Below are positions 10,401-20,629 of a stretch of 64,000 nucleotides of DNA, one piece after another; positions within the stretch are counted from its first letter, which is position 1; every line of letters starts with the position of its first letter. The stretch lies in assembly GCA_958496175.1 (NCBI GenBank), contig OY292277.1, positions 50,107,050 through 50,171,049 on the forward strand, in the 5' to 3' direction. The DNA comes from Sisyra terminalis (Eukaryota; Arthropoda; Insecta; Neuroptera; Sisyridae). The notes beneath the pieces are model-generated. The model had not been told where the DNA came from. It was given only the letters and a program-made list of their open reading frames with translations, and searched no databases. Position numbers and translations under genes: made by a program.

Positions 10401-13067
10401 AAAGTGCTCTGTACTTTTGACCGGACCTACATAAATCTACGTGTTTTGACCCCCGGAACACGAATCCGGGGTCGGTTTGATCCGTACACCCTCAAAAATT
10501 CGAGAAAACTTTAAAAAACCGAAAAAAATAGTTAAAATCGGCAGTTTTGGTGACATCGAATTTTTTTTGAACTAAACCGAGCATGATTTTCATGTTTTTC
10601 GATCCGCTGAATACAAATTCGAAGTTTATGTAGACCATAAGCCGTTTTTATTGTAAGAAAATTGCAAAAAAACCCTTAAAAATTGTAAAAAATTGCGGCT
10701 ATTGTTCTAAAATTCGAGATTATATGATGAAAATAAACTTTTAAATCTCTACAAAGGATATTTTGCATATTATTCTATTTCTGGAATATGATTTTTGAAA
10801 GTTATTTGGCTCACCGCGATTTTGTTTTTTCTATAGCTTCTTTACGATTAACAAAAAATTTTTTTAATTCCGGATCAATGAACTTCAAATTTATACTCAA
10901 CAGATTTGCCAACATATCAAATTTATTATGATTTCATTAAAAATTTGATATTAATCACAAGAACTTTAATTTTCCTGAAATTTTCAGGGTTTTTTGCTAT
11001 TTACATGGATTTCTAAGAATGGCTGGACCGAATACCTTCAAGATTTATATTATGCGGATTAGAAAACATAAAAACCACGGTTAATCTAGCTCCTTAGAAT
11101 TTTTATACATAATTACTGCAATTTCTCGCAATTTTCAAAGATTTTTTGCAATTTTCTTATAATTAAAACAGCTTATGATCTAAATGAACTTCGAATTTGT
11201 ATTCAGCGGATTGAAAAACATGAAAATCATGCTCGGTTTATTTCAAAAAAATTTCTATGTCACCAAAACTGCCGATTTTAACCATTTTTTTTTGGTTTTT
11301 TAAAGTTTTCTCGAATTTTTGAGGGTGTACGGGTCAAACCGACCTCGGATTTGTGTTCAGGGGGTCAAAATACGTAGATTTATGTAGGTCCGGTCAAAAG
11401 TACACAGCACTTTTTTTTTGTGTACCGGTGTAATTGTCCAGAAAAATGGCATCCCTTTTCAAAATTGCCAGATCTTAACCCTACTAAGAATTTAAATGAC
11501 TAATTTGACCTGTGTATTAAAAAACTTCCTATTAAATTTAAAATAAGCAGGAATTGAAAATTGTATTTACTATCTAATGGAGTCAAATCCAAAGAAGAAT
11601 AAGCCCCAAAGTTTATTTGAAATCGATAGTTTGAATAATCCATTAAGACAAAGAATGAACCAAGGTAAATTTGGAAAAGGAATTTCAATAAGCTTTTGCT
11701 GAATCTTATTTTCAAGGATTCTTAAGGAAACTTAATACCTTTTTTTTCAAATCATTAACCTTCGTAAATTGGATAAGTTTGGATATTACTTTAGTAAATC
11801 AATTTTTAAGAAAGCAGCTAAAAAGATTTTCCCGTTTTGATTGGATTTTTTAAAATGAATTTTCAAAGATCATTGTTACTTAATAATAATAATATCAGGG
11901 TCTATAATAAAGACGAAACGTCGCAAAATCAATGATAGTTTAAATTAATTTAACTAGGTATATTCCAATTACCCGTGACCCTGATATTATTATTGTGATT
12001 TAAACTGGAATTGAATCTTACATAAAATTGTTACTTTACGTTAATTTTTAAAATTTTATGTTTTCTATACTTTCTTACCTCTAAATGTTCAAATTTCAAT
12101 ATTAAATCCAAATCAACAAAGCAAGGTGAACAAAATTCTGTCATTGGTACCCAATGATAATCCATTTTTGGTGGTTTAGGTACATCAAAAGTTAAAATGT
12201 ATTCAACAAATTCCTCAAAAGTTGGAACTATCAAATCACTCGTTACATTTACCTAAAATATTTTTAAATATTATAAAAGCTCAAAGCTTCGGAGAAATTT
12301 TGTTATATAGTTTTAGAAATTCACCTCAACTTTCCTCTCTTTTCTTTTCAACTTCACCCAATTGATGACAGGAATATATTCATGCAATCTCGATTTATTC
12401 TCGAATTTATTTCGATAAAAGCTCAAAAGTCGTTGAAAAGGATGTCGTACTATAATAAACGCCAATGCATATTTGACAGCCTCGCTTAATTCACTTGGAT
12501 TGGGTCTTGGATAGCGTTTTCGGGTCAAAAGAATCGGAGGAATTGATGTTTGCCTCAAAAAATCTTCCCCATATCTAATTCAATACCACATAAAATAAGA
12601 TCCAACAAATCAGAAACAATACCATTTTTTTATATATATAATTTTTTTACTACCCTGCCAAAATATTGAAATAGAACATCCAAGTAGATGAAGCCGATTT
12701 AAAAATATTACACCAAACTAAATTGTGCTTTTTGTTGATTAAATATTCGGTTGATTTGAAATTCACTAAACGCGAATTCAGTGCCTGGCTTCTGTAAAGA
12801 ATGCTGCACTGATTTTGCACATATTTTCGGCGATCTAATAAACGTTTTTCCGTTTCATCAAAATTGAAATCCGTTCCATAGGCTTGGGTTCGATAAATTT
12901 TTTCCTGAAAAAATTTGGAAAAAATAATAAATATTATTTATTTTTTGAAAAAAAAGTACCTCTTGGATATCAATAGAGCTTTGATAAGCTTTGTTAAAAG
13001 TGTAGTATAAAAATACGAATGAAATAAGGAAACAAATTATCCCGAAACGATTTACTGTGAAAAACAT
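7480..13067 (-). CDS. carbohydrate sulfotransferase (CHST11/HNK-1 family), five exons, last exon not found
   Basis: The product would transfer sulfate from PAPS to a glycan in the Golgi lumen. I assembled exons 13067-12960, 12904-12654, 12574-12325, 12252-12079 and 7649-7480; all junctions are GT/AG and the frame stays open for 318 codons. Residues 1-36 hold a short cytoplasmic tail and one hydrophobic signal anchor (about residues 9-24), as in type II Golgi enzymes. Residues 101-112 (WCNIFKSASSTW) are the 5'-phosphosulfate site, and residues 159-171 (FIIVRHPFQRLLS) the 3'-phosphate site with Arg, His and the final Ser kept. Downstream come TFEEFVEYI, CSPC and KFEHLE, all family landmarks. 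Exon 5 supplies the C-terminal part (EKYFSQLKKSQIEKLGNFYK). The family ends in a short D-F-x-x-F-x-Y tail, which I could not find. The ATG at 13067 is chosen because the longer frame begins with TTG. No disabling change is visible, so the gene is probably functional. Confidence 0.85.
7745..7772 (-). ncRNA. hammerhead-like ribozyme core (beta subfamily)
   Basis: Read on the minus strand this is CTGAAGA, one A, GTCAG, a six-base loop, CTGAC, then GAAA. GTCAG and CTGAC pair perfectly as stem II between the two conserved catalytic boxes. Stems I and III are not clear, so activity is not established. Confidence 0.5.
8018..8045 (+). ncRNA. hammerhead-like ribozyme core (beta subfamily)
   Basis: CTGAAGA, A, GTCAG, loop GAATGA, CTGAC, GAAA, followed by CGTTG. 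It is the mirror partner of the minus-strand core in the left arm of the same insertion; the two differ by one loop base. Confidence 0.5.
8160..10380. other. intron 4 sequence, mostly unassigned
   Basis: This part of the sulfotransferase intron is AT-rich. The segment 9660-10380 may be decayed transposase sequence of the element whose tail is seen at 11440-11511, but the reading frames are too broken to prove it. Confidence 0.35.
10383..11431. mobile_element. 1049-bp DNA element with about 300-bp terminal inverted repeats
   Basis: The left end ACACCGGCACACAAAAA is mirrored at 11431. The two arms align through GGTCGGTTTGA, ACTGCCGATTTTAAC and CTTCGAATTTGTATTCAGCG for roughly 300 bases. The middle has no transposase, so the element is non-autonomous. 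Flanking bases do not give a secure target duplication (AATA against AATT). It sits in intron 4 and splits older sequence next to a Tc1-like relic. Confidence 0.65.
11440..11511 (+). pseudogene. Tc1/mariner-like transposase relic
   Basis: The plus strand reads HPFSKLPDLNPTKNL, matching the conserved WPxxSPDLNPIENLW block before the last acidic residue of Tc1-like transposases. Stops follow at once. It is a short relic, separated from any upstream part by the long-TIR element. Confidence 0.4.
11872..12036 (+). mobile_element. 145-bp insertion with 10-bp target duplication, degenerate hammerhead-like family member
   Basis: ATTGTTACTT flanks the insertion at 11872-11881 and 12027-12036. Inside, AATAATATCAGGGT near the left end is mirrored by ACCCTGATATTATT near the right. 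GACGAAACG at 11912-11920 recalls the 3' box of the other families, but the CTGANGA box is lost. It lies just inside intron 4, 43 bases past the exon 4 donor. Confidence 0.45.
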
Positions 13068-13390
13068 TTTCAAAAATGTAATTTTTTTTTTTTTTGATTT
13101 GCTTTAAAGTATATTTGTCGTAACATCCAATAATCGCTATGTTATTTAAATACGTGACATTAACAACAATTAAACTAACTTTAAATATCTTTATGGTTTT
13201 TTTAAAGTGATCTAATAAAATAATTATATTGACTTCTAAAACTTTATAGTAAAAGTATTTTAACTTTCAAAGTCGTGACTAACGTCAAGGATATAATTGC
13301 AAATAATCCTTCACCTTTTGGTTATTTTTATTGTCTTCTGCATACATACATTATATGGATAATTCTTATGAAACTTCTAAATTTTACTGT

Positions 13391-13936
13391 TGGGGCATTT
13401 CACGTGAAGTGGACAAAGAAAAAAAAGTGATGTTCTGAAATTTGGCATAATTGTACTTCTAATAAGTATGAATGTGGATACAAAATATTTTTTTCGAATG
13501 ATGATTATTTGCCAAGTTATACGCTTCTAAAGAATTGTTGTTTTTGAAATTCGTATTTTTTGAAAAAAAATTTTCGTCTTAATATTTTTTTTTAAATATT
13601 AAATATGGCGGTTTAAATAGAAAATGAACTGTTCTTTCTAAAAAAAAAATAAAACTGGACATTTTTATTTTTTTTAATACACAAAACCGGAAGTAAACTT
13701 TTCAAATCAGAATTTTAGTAACTTCAACCATTTTGATTTTTGAATTTTTTTATTTCAAAATATAGCCTAAGGTCCATTTATAATACCCCAGAAGTTTCAT
13801 AATGAGATCTGCTAGCCAAAAAGGTTGAATGGTTATAGTGAACGTGCTCCATAAGCCCCATGTTAAACTTAAACTTTCATTTCCCCTCAGTTTTCCAAGT
13901 GATCGTACCCCTTCTACAGCATATTTGTACAATGAT
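13391..13936 (+). repeat. hairpin-bearing repeat, copy 1a (left part)
   Basis: From GGGGCATTTCACG at 13392 this matches 47231 onward for about 400 bases, then continues into the left half of the hairpin (GAACGTGCTCCATAAGCCCC to about 13935). The hairpin is broken there by Helitron-derived sequence. Open frames inside are not protein-like. Confidence 0.6.
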
Positions 13937-14300
13937 ATATAATAAGAAAGGGTTTTTGAAAATTTCTCCCCTAAAAAAGTGAAAAGCGGTAGCAAAGTTT
14001 GTAAGAGATAACATTTAGTAAACAATCGAAATTTCAAATTTAATAATCAATCAAAGTCCGTTAAAAGCGAAACATAATTACTGCTTAGTATAAAACAGAG
14101 TTGATTTATTATTAGAAACAAAAACTTAGGGTCTACTTAAAAATTTAAACTCTGATAAGTAGATATATCTGAAAAGGTTAAGTTAAATTTATAAGTGAGC
14201 ATTATGACTTTTGGCTTTCACATATTGTAAACCTGAAAATTCGAAATACGTATTCACAAATAAATACATTAGTGAGTGAGTATCCCTACCAACATTTTGA
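13937..14300 (+). mobile_element. Helitron-interior fragment
   Basis: GATATATAATAAGAAAGGGT and the following 300 bases match the interior of the Helitron at 51.4-53.9 kb (52785 onward and again 53096-53260), and in part the one at 23.1 kb. There are no termini, so this is a piece embedded between two copies of the hairpin repeat. Confidence 0.5.
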
Positions 14301-14394
14301 ATGCGTAAGTGGGGATAACAGAGCACATGCGTATAGCCCATTCTGCACGGACGCAGGGCAAGATAGTTAATTTATATATAAGAAGATTATCAGA

Positions 14395-15030
14395 TTATCA
14401 TTGAGCCCTCAACTTCTTATTGCTTAAATTTTTTGCCATTCTTCGTTGATACCAGTTAGAGAATCAAAAATTTTCGAATTTAAACCTAAGAAAACTCATT
14501 TGGCAGTAGTGAACATCTAATGTACTTATATAAAGAAGTAAAATTTTTCAGTAACAACTTTGCATCCCTAAATTTTTAGGCCAAATTTGCCACTTCTAAA
14601 AATGTCATGTGGCTAACATTCACCAATTGTTCGTGACTAAAAAAGGATAACACAGAAGATTATATTAAAATTATTTTTAGGATACATAAGAATACATTGA
14701 ACGTGTTCCATAAACCCCATGTTAAACTTAAATTTCCCCTCAATTTTCCAAGTGATCGTACCCCTTCCACAGCATATTTGTACAAAATTGTTCTAATTGT
14801 TTTAACGAAGAGAGGAGAGAATATATTTTGTACAAATATGCTGTGGAAGGGGTACGATCACTTGGAAAATTGGGGGGAAATGAAAGTTTAAGTTTAACTT
14901 GGGGTTTATGGAGCACGTTCAGTATAACCATTCAACCTTTTTGGCTAGCAGATCTTATTATGAAACTTCTGCTGTATCATAAGTGTACTTTAGGCTTTAT
15001 TTTGAAATAAAAAAATCAAAAAAAACTTTT
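14395..15030 (-). repeat. hairpin-bearing repeat, copy 1b (inverted)
   Basis: Read on the minus strand, this follows copy 2 at 47.9-48.45 kb through the hairpin and its 3' flank (TTAGGGATGCAAAGTTG). The part at 14922-15010 is the reverse complement of 13750-13838. Copies 1a and 1b therefore face each other and form a 1.6-kb interrupted inverted repeat. Confidence 0.6.
14699..14920. repeat. 222-bp perfect-style hairpin
   Basis: Arms of about 90 bases run from GAACGTGTTCCATAAACCCC to TATTTGTACAAAAT and back, with a loop near 14795-14825. The same hairpin is at 47920-48147; left halves occur at 13838 and 41309. A transcript would fold into long double-stranded RNA. Confidence 0.7.
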
Positions 15031-15034
15031 CAGT

Positions 15035-16490
15035 TCTTACAAAAATTTAAGCAACTTGTTATGGTATGGGTAATGGTGAAATTTCAAATAAGTTTTATTA
15101 AATTTAGTTAGTAAATTTGCTACTTAATTGTTGTTTATTTAAGTCTCAAAAATAATAAAAATGGATCACAATTATATATACAATTTTGCGCAGATCTCAT
15201 GACGTTATTTAGGGACCTTCAGATCACTTTTTATTTTTCAAATATCGTGAATGATACAAGGGACCCCTGAAGGCCCGTAAAGACCACTTTAAGAACTAAA
15301 TCTCTAAAAAATTATTAGATAGTAGAATAGAAAGAGTGGAATCCAAATTACATAAGATGATAAATATGGTGAATTGGCCTCAAAAGGATGTTTGGTCCAT
15401 AATTTCAGGGTGTGTTAGAGCTATTAAGATTTATTGCTCCAACAAGTTGCTGATCTTTTTGCATTACTGTTGTTCAAACATCAGCGAAATAAAATTTTCT
15501 TAGAAACTTGTGAATCAATTTATTTGAATGTTAGATATGCATTAAAAGGTAATGATTGCTTATTGGAAAAAAAAACGATTAACATTTGATTTTAAATCAT
15601 ATTTTTGGTTTCAAAGGCAGTAGATTTTAAGACCTTTAAAGAAGTAGTCTTCCAAAGATTAACTTATTTGTCTGTAAAAATAAGAATTAGAATAAGGGTT
15701 ACTTGGTTTTAAGGCCACTATTATGAAGTTATCTACGGAAGTTAAGAATAAATAGCCAGAAAAATTATTTGGATAGTTCTTGCCAATATTTTGTTTCCAA
15801 TAAAATAAACTATGTGTCTTTGAAAAATTAAATTTCAGGTAATTTAAATAACAAGATAAAATCAATGATTGTTGCCCAGAAAAAAAATGTTTCAAACTTT
15901 TTTAAGTCCAAAGAAAACATTGAATCTATTTAAAAGTTGGCAGACATTGACGCATTACAAACTGAAGCATTTTCTTTGACCCTTTTACGATATAAATTTT
16001 AAACTTTCAATGTTCTTCAGCTTATTTTCTATATAAGTTGACTATTCTAACAACCTTCATATCACAATTCCTGAAAATTGGTCGAACAATTCAACCATAA
16101 AAGTATAGAAAACCACGAATTAACTTTTATATTTGACATGGATTTCAATCGTTAAATTTCTTTAGATTTCTATTATCAATTTTACTGGAACTTAGGATTT
16201 TATCCAAGAAACTTTCCTCCACTTCGGAGGAACTATTTGAAACTAGTTGAAACAAAGAGTTGGTATCTTTTCTTTATAAAATCGAAAGCCCATTTAGGAT
16301 TCTATCATAGTTTGAACTTCGGAATTGTTAACGTGTTTTGCATGTGTAATTTAAGGATAATATTTTCTTCAAAGAAGTGAAAAATTATTGAATTCGTCGA
16401 ACTTTGAAATCGAAAAGTATTTTATAATTTAATAAATTTTTCTAGTGTTACGAAATGGACGAAAGTCTCGAAAAATCTGAAAAAATTTAT
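15035..16490. other. no recognised feature
   Basis: This is AT-rich sequence with no repeat partner I can see in the window and no frame with recognisable protein similarity. Confidence 0.4.
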
Positions 16491-16499
16491 GGTAATACT

Positions 16500-16975
16500 T
16501 TAGTAATTTTTACCCTTTAGGGTCAGTCCAATTGATTATTTTTTTTAATTTTGATTTTTAGTGTGCTATCACCCCAAAATGTTGGTAGTTCAAATTCATC
16601 ATTATTTTAATTTTATTGTATTTAGTTTTCCGGTGGTGGCCATATTAATTTTACTAGGCGCAGACATTTTCGCACTTTTAAGGGTTTGCGGAAACTTGAT
16701 TATCTCAGGTCCTATTTGTCCTATCAAAATGAAACTAAAAGCAGTGGGTTCATGAAAATATAAGTTATAAGGTTGTAATAAGACGTTTTCACCTAAATGT
16801 AATTCTAAGAGGTGAAATTTCAGCCGAAATTTTTAGCTCTCATTTGTAAAAACTCCAATAATCACGGAAATATTGTGAAGGAAGGGAAAGAGTCTACGCG
16901 TTAAAACTTTTTTTACAAACAATTAGGTACTAGTTGTACCCAAAAACAAAATTTGAAGTCTGAGACTTGAAGCCT
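16500..16975 (+). repeat. dispersed repeat, copy 1 of the pair with 24925-25315
   Basis: It contains GGTGGCCATATTAATTTTAC and continues through GCAGACATTTTCGCACTTTT to TTGAAGTCT, matching 24925-25315 with few changes. It starts near GGTCAGTCCAA in both copies. A 64-codon frame within it is not conserved as protein in the other copy. Confidence 0.6.
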
Positions 16976-16979
16976 TCTT

Positions 16980-17750
16980 AAAATAAAAAATAACAAAATT
17001 TGGATCGATGGTAGCTTTACATTAATTACGAAGTAACACCAAGGGACAAAAACAGCAAAGAAACTGATGAGAAATCCTTCTGAAAGTCGAACTACTGAAA
17101 TACTAAACTTAAATAAATTTGAATCTAAATTCTATATATTCTTCATATTTGGTTTCTGGGCCTGAAAAAACATGTTCATATTATCGGAGTACTGTTGGAT
17201 TCTTCGATATAAAAATTTTTTCATCAAAAAGATGAAATTGGTTCCCATTTTGAAATGCTATTCCCTATTGATGTAGCACCTAAAATCTCTGTATTGAATT
17301 AGTCAAATATCATCTTGGAACCCTGTAGCAGAAATTTCTTTGGCTTTTCGGCTTACAATAAATCAGCGATCGGGGAACTTTTTTAACAATTACCCCAAAA
17401 TATTTTTTGCGTAGGTCGATATTACCCCTTCTTCATTCTGAATAGAAAACAATCAATGTAAATTTTAAATAAACAAAATTTATTGAATTAATTTACGTTT
17501 ACATATTTGTAGTATAGGTTTTGGATTTCAACCAGAATTAGCGGCCCGGTCCGTATATCGCGCTGAATTGTTTAAGTTTGTAAACATACTAACACGTTTA
17601 TGAAAAAGTAATAGAAATATTAGAAAAATTTCCCTATTAAAAAATCACTTTTACCCCATTTGGGGTAAATAACCCCGGTTCCCCGGCCGCTGCACTAGAT
17701 GAAGTAGAGACCCAGGAACTCAATTAGCTTAAGGTTGCAGTTTTGAGAGT
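16980..17750. other. no gene; small CCCC/GGGG palindromes
   Basis: This is mostly AT-rich. The block 17650-17690 holds ACCCCATTTGGGGTAAATAA followed by CCCCGG repeats, which could be the edge of an element, but I find no partner end. Confidence 0.3.
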
Positions 17751-19281
17751 TGAAAGGGTCTAGCAGGATTCACATGGCGAGTTGGCCCCCAAATAGGAAT
17801 CTATACCGAAACTTATGTTAAAATATCGGCTTGATATACAAACACATTTTATATACTTTTCCCGATCAAATTCCTCTTTAACCTTGAGATATGGGCAAAA
17901 ATGTCCCCCCGCATGGCTATTTTTCAAAGTTATATATCTCAAAAAATAATTAAGCTAGAGAAGTGAAACCAACGCGAGGCTTTAGATTATTTTACAGAGT
18001 ATATCATATATTTTTTTGAAGTTTTTAGAAAAAAAAATTATACAAAAAAAACCAAAAAACAAATGGAATAATTTTTTTATGTATTCTCTGAAAATGACAA
18101 TCATAAAAAAAATATATTTTATGCTTCTATATGACCACTATAACTCATAAAAATTGTGTGAAAAAATAATGGGTCCAACACCTTTATTTTTTTTCGAAGT
18201 GATTCACCAACTTTTTTTTCCACAAAACTTCAATAAAAAATAGGCCACATATAGGAGCAAAACATATATTATTTTCATAATTGTAAGTCTTAGAAAACAT
18301 AAAAAAAAAATTATTAGTTTTTTTTTCTATATTTACTCTTAAAATGATTACTTTCAAGATCCAAATAATTGATCCTAAAAGAAAAAAACCAACTAGAGTT
18401 CAACTTTTATTAAAATAGGAATAAAAAAAAATTATCGTCACTGCTATAATTTATTACAACTGGAATACTATGCGGCTCCAATTTATTCTGGGTACATACT
18501 GACGGTATCTGAATTACTTGGTTTTCTTCGTTTAGCTAAGGATATTATTCACTGGTTCATACCAAAATTTTTACAGGTTCTATCTAAAGTGGGCGAATAA
18601 ATGAACTATCAAATAATATTTTAAGGGGTTATATACAGTTAGAATTTTCAAAAAATCGATTATCTTATTATTTTTTTTTCTTAATGTGCATATATTTAAG
18701 AATACATACAGAAAATTTCATATCGTTCCGGTGAATATTTTCGAAGTTACACGCAAATTTGAAAAGGCGTTTTTATCCTATGTAAAGTGCTTTTCAAACT
18801 TTAAACAAATTTTTTTCTCAAAATGGTGTTTTCCAAGTCGGTGACCAACATTACTCCAAAACGGTTAAACCGATTAGTCTCAGATTTTAACACGAGCTTC
18901 TGAAATATACTTTTTAGTAATTAATCGAAGATTTTTTCTCACCGATAAATATTTTTATTTTTTAATGAACAATTTAAGGCCGAAATTTTGGTAAAAATCG
19001 ATTTTTTTTTCAGAAACCGCCAATTGATCAAAATAAAATATTTTGCTTATTCCTTCGATTAATTACTAGATTTAACATTACTTTAACGAAATCTGTTTGT
19101 GTATACAATATATAAAATATATTGCAGTCCAATTTATGTAGTATAATTTAACATAATAATATACAAATTTAATATAATAATATATAAACTAAATATAATA
19201 ATATATAAAAGTCATACCACCAACATAAATTTGAATAGAAGTCCAAACAAAAATATTCGTGACGTATTGCTCAGATACGTA

Positions 19282-19308
19282 TTTCGATTGCCAAGCAATC
19301 TTCATCAG
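19282..19308 (-). ncRNA. hammerhead-like ribozyme core (alpha, canonical CTGATGA)
   Basis: On the minus strand: CTGATGA, A, GATTGC, TTG, GCAATC, GAAA. This has the exact consensus 5' box and a perfect six-pair stem II. Confidence 0.55.
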
Positions 19309-19437
19309 TGGTCATCAAGTAGTTTCGACCACTCCGTAACTGCTTTGTGATAATTTGTGATAGTTCACGATTTGTGATTAACGCTTTTTGAATCATCACA
19401 AAACAGTTACGGAGTGATCCAAACTACTTGATGACCA

Positions 19438-19464
19438 CTGATGAAGATTGCTTGGCAATCGAAA
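19438..19464 (+). ncRNA. hammerhead-like ribozyme core (alpha, canonical CTGATGA)
   Basis: CTGATGA, A, GATTGC, TTG, GCAATC, GAAA. Downstream ACGTAT and ACGTC could partly form stem III with a GTC cleavage triplet at 19482-19484. Stem I is not evident. Confidence 0.55.
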
Positions 19465-20226
19465 TACGTATCTGGGTAAAACGTCACGAATATTTTTGTT
19501 TGAACTTCTGTTCAAATTTATGTTGGTGGTATGATTGTTATATATTATTATATTAAATTTGTATATTATTATGTTAAATTATACTACATAAATTGGACTG
19601 CAATATATTTTATATATTGTATACAAAGTATAACTGTTCAAAGTTAACGAAAAAATCTTAGTTTGAAATCTGTTTGGTTTTTTAAATTCAGAGGATCCAG
19701 TTCAGAGATATAGTGGTCACCGCAAAACGTTTTTTTTTTTTGAGAGGAGCTCCCGGAAATCAGCCGTAGCTGCTTTCCTAATAAATATTTTTACTAATAC
19801 TAAATCTTAAAATACAGTTAAAAGATACCATAATATGTGTACAAATTTTTAGATCAATTAATTTAAAAGTTTTCTCTGAAAATATTCTGGAAAATTCGCT
19901 ATTTTTCGGCCTTTTAACTGTATATAACACCTTAAATTAATGTGTAAAATTAGCACTTAATATCATAAGGGTAGAAGTAAAATCAAGACATATGTATAAA
20001 TAGCAAAGACGGTCGTACATACAATGATTATATTTCGAATGGTAAAGATTGAAACAGTATTTTCCTTTATTCCTGTGATTTTCCAATAGTTTTTAAACTA
20101 GTTTTAAGAATTGACTAGATTTTGAATTAATTTGGAAGCCTAATTGTTAAAATTTTTTCCCAATTTTTCCTTAGAGTACAAATTCAGCATCAATAGTTTG
20201 GAGTTTAAAGTATCTAGCAGAATCTT

Positions 20227-20550
20227 TTACAACTGGAATACTATGCGTATCCAATTAATTCTGGGTACATATTGACGGCATCTGAATTACTTGGTTTTCT
20301 TCGTTTAGCTTAGGATATTATTCACTGGCTCATACCAAAATTTTTACAGGTTCTACCTAAAGTGGGCGAATAAATGAACTATCAAATAATATTTTAAATT
20401 AATGTGTAAAATAAGTACCTAATATCGTTAGGGTAGAAGTAAAATCAAGACATATGCAGAAATAGCAAAGACGGTCGTATATACAATGATTATATTTCGA
20501 ATGGTAAAGATTGCAACAGTATTTTCCGTTATTCCTGTGATTCTCCAAAA
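20227..20550 (+). repeat. duplicated segment, copy D2 (uninterrupted)
   Basis: This is the intact partner of D1. It preserves the pre-insertion site ATTTTAAATT at 20391-20400 and so proves the limits of the inserted TTAA element. Confidence 0.75.
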
Positions 20551-20629
20551 GAAGTTTTACAGTGGAATATAATTCTCATGCAACAGCTTTGCAACTCGCC
20601 ATGTGGATCCTGCTAGACCCTTTATTAAA

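Larger units (their letters stand above)
19088..19676. mobile_element. palindromic hammerhead-bearing insertion with 12-bp target duplication (alpha subfamily)
   Basis: GAAATCTGTTTG occurs at 19088-19099 and 19665-19676. Between them, 19101-19624 is an inverted repeat starting and ending in GTATAC, with arms of about 250 bases and a centre near 19360. A minus core at 19282-19308 faces a plus core at 19438-19464. It is nested in the TTAA element. Confidence 0.75.
18625..19931. mobile_element. TTAA-specific non-autonomous DNA transposon (piggyBac or Kolobok type)
   Basis: The left end GGGGTTATATACAGTTA and the right end (reverse complement GGTGTTATATACAGTTA) form inverted termini, flanked by TTAA at 18621-18624 and 19932-19935. 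The paralogous segment at 20394-20397 has a single TTAA and no insert. Without the palindrome nested at 19100-19664 and its duplicated target, the element would be about 730 bp. It has no transposase. TTAA use points to piggyBac or Kolobok; the GGG terminus does not decide between them. Confidence 0.8.
18454..20091 (+). repeat. duplicated segment, copy D1 (split by TTAA element)
   Basis: The halves 18454-18624 and 19932-20091 together match 20227-20550 almost completely. The copy is interrupted at a TTAA by the element at 18625-19931. Confidence 0.75.
17753..20623. mobile_element. 2.87-kb element bounded by 32-bp inverted repeats
   Basis: AAAGGGTCTAGCAGGATTCA (continuing to GTTG at 17784) is mirrored at 20592-20623 with one mismatch in 32. 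The interior has a tandem duplication of about 330 bp, and one of its copies is split by a TTAA element. I see no transposase and no convincing target duplication. The boundaries might instead come from two opposed solo ends. Confidence 0.5.

Noticed and set aside
12858..13073. Longer N-terminus for the sulfotransferase starting at 13073
   Set aside because: That position is TTG, not ATG; the first ATG is at 13067. The frame past 12960 reads into intron 1.
14740..15010. Short frames on both strands (63, 64 and 60 codons)
   Set aside because: They read through the arms of the hairpin repeat and its inverted copy; similar frames elsewhere follow the repeat, not a protein.
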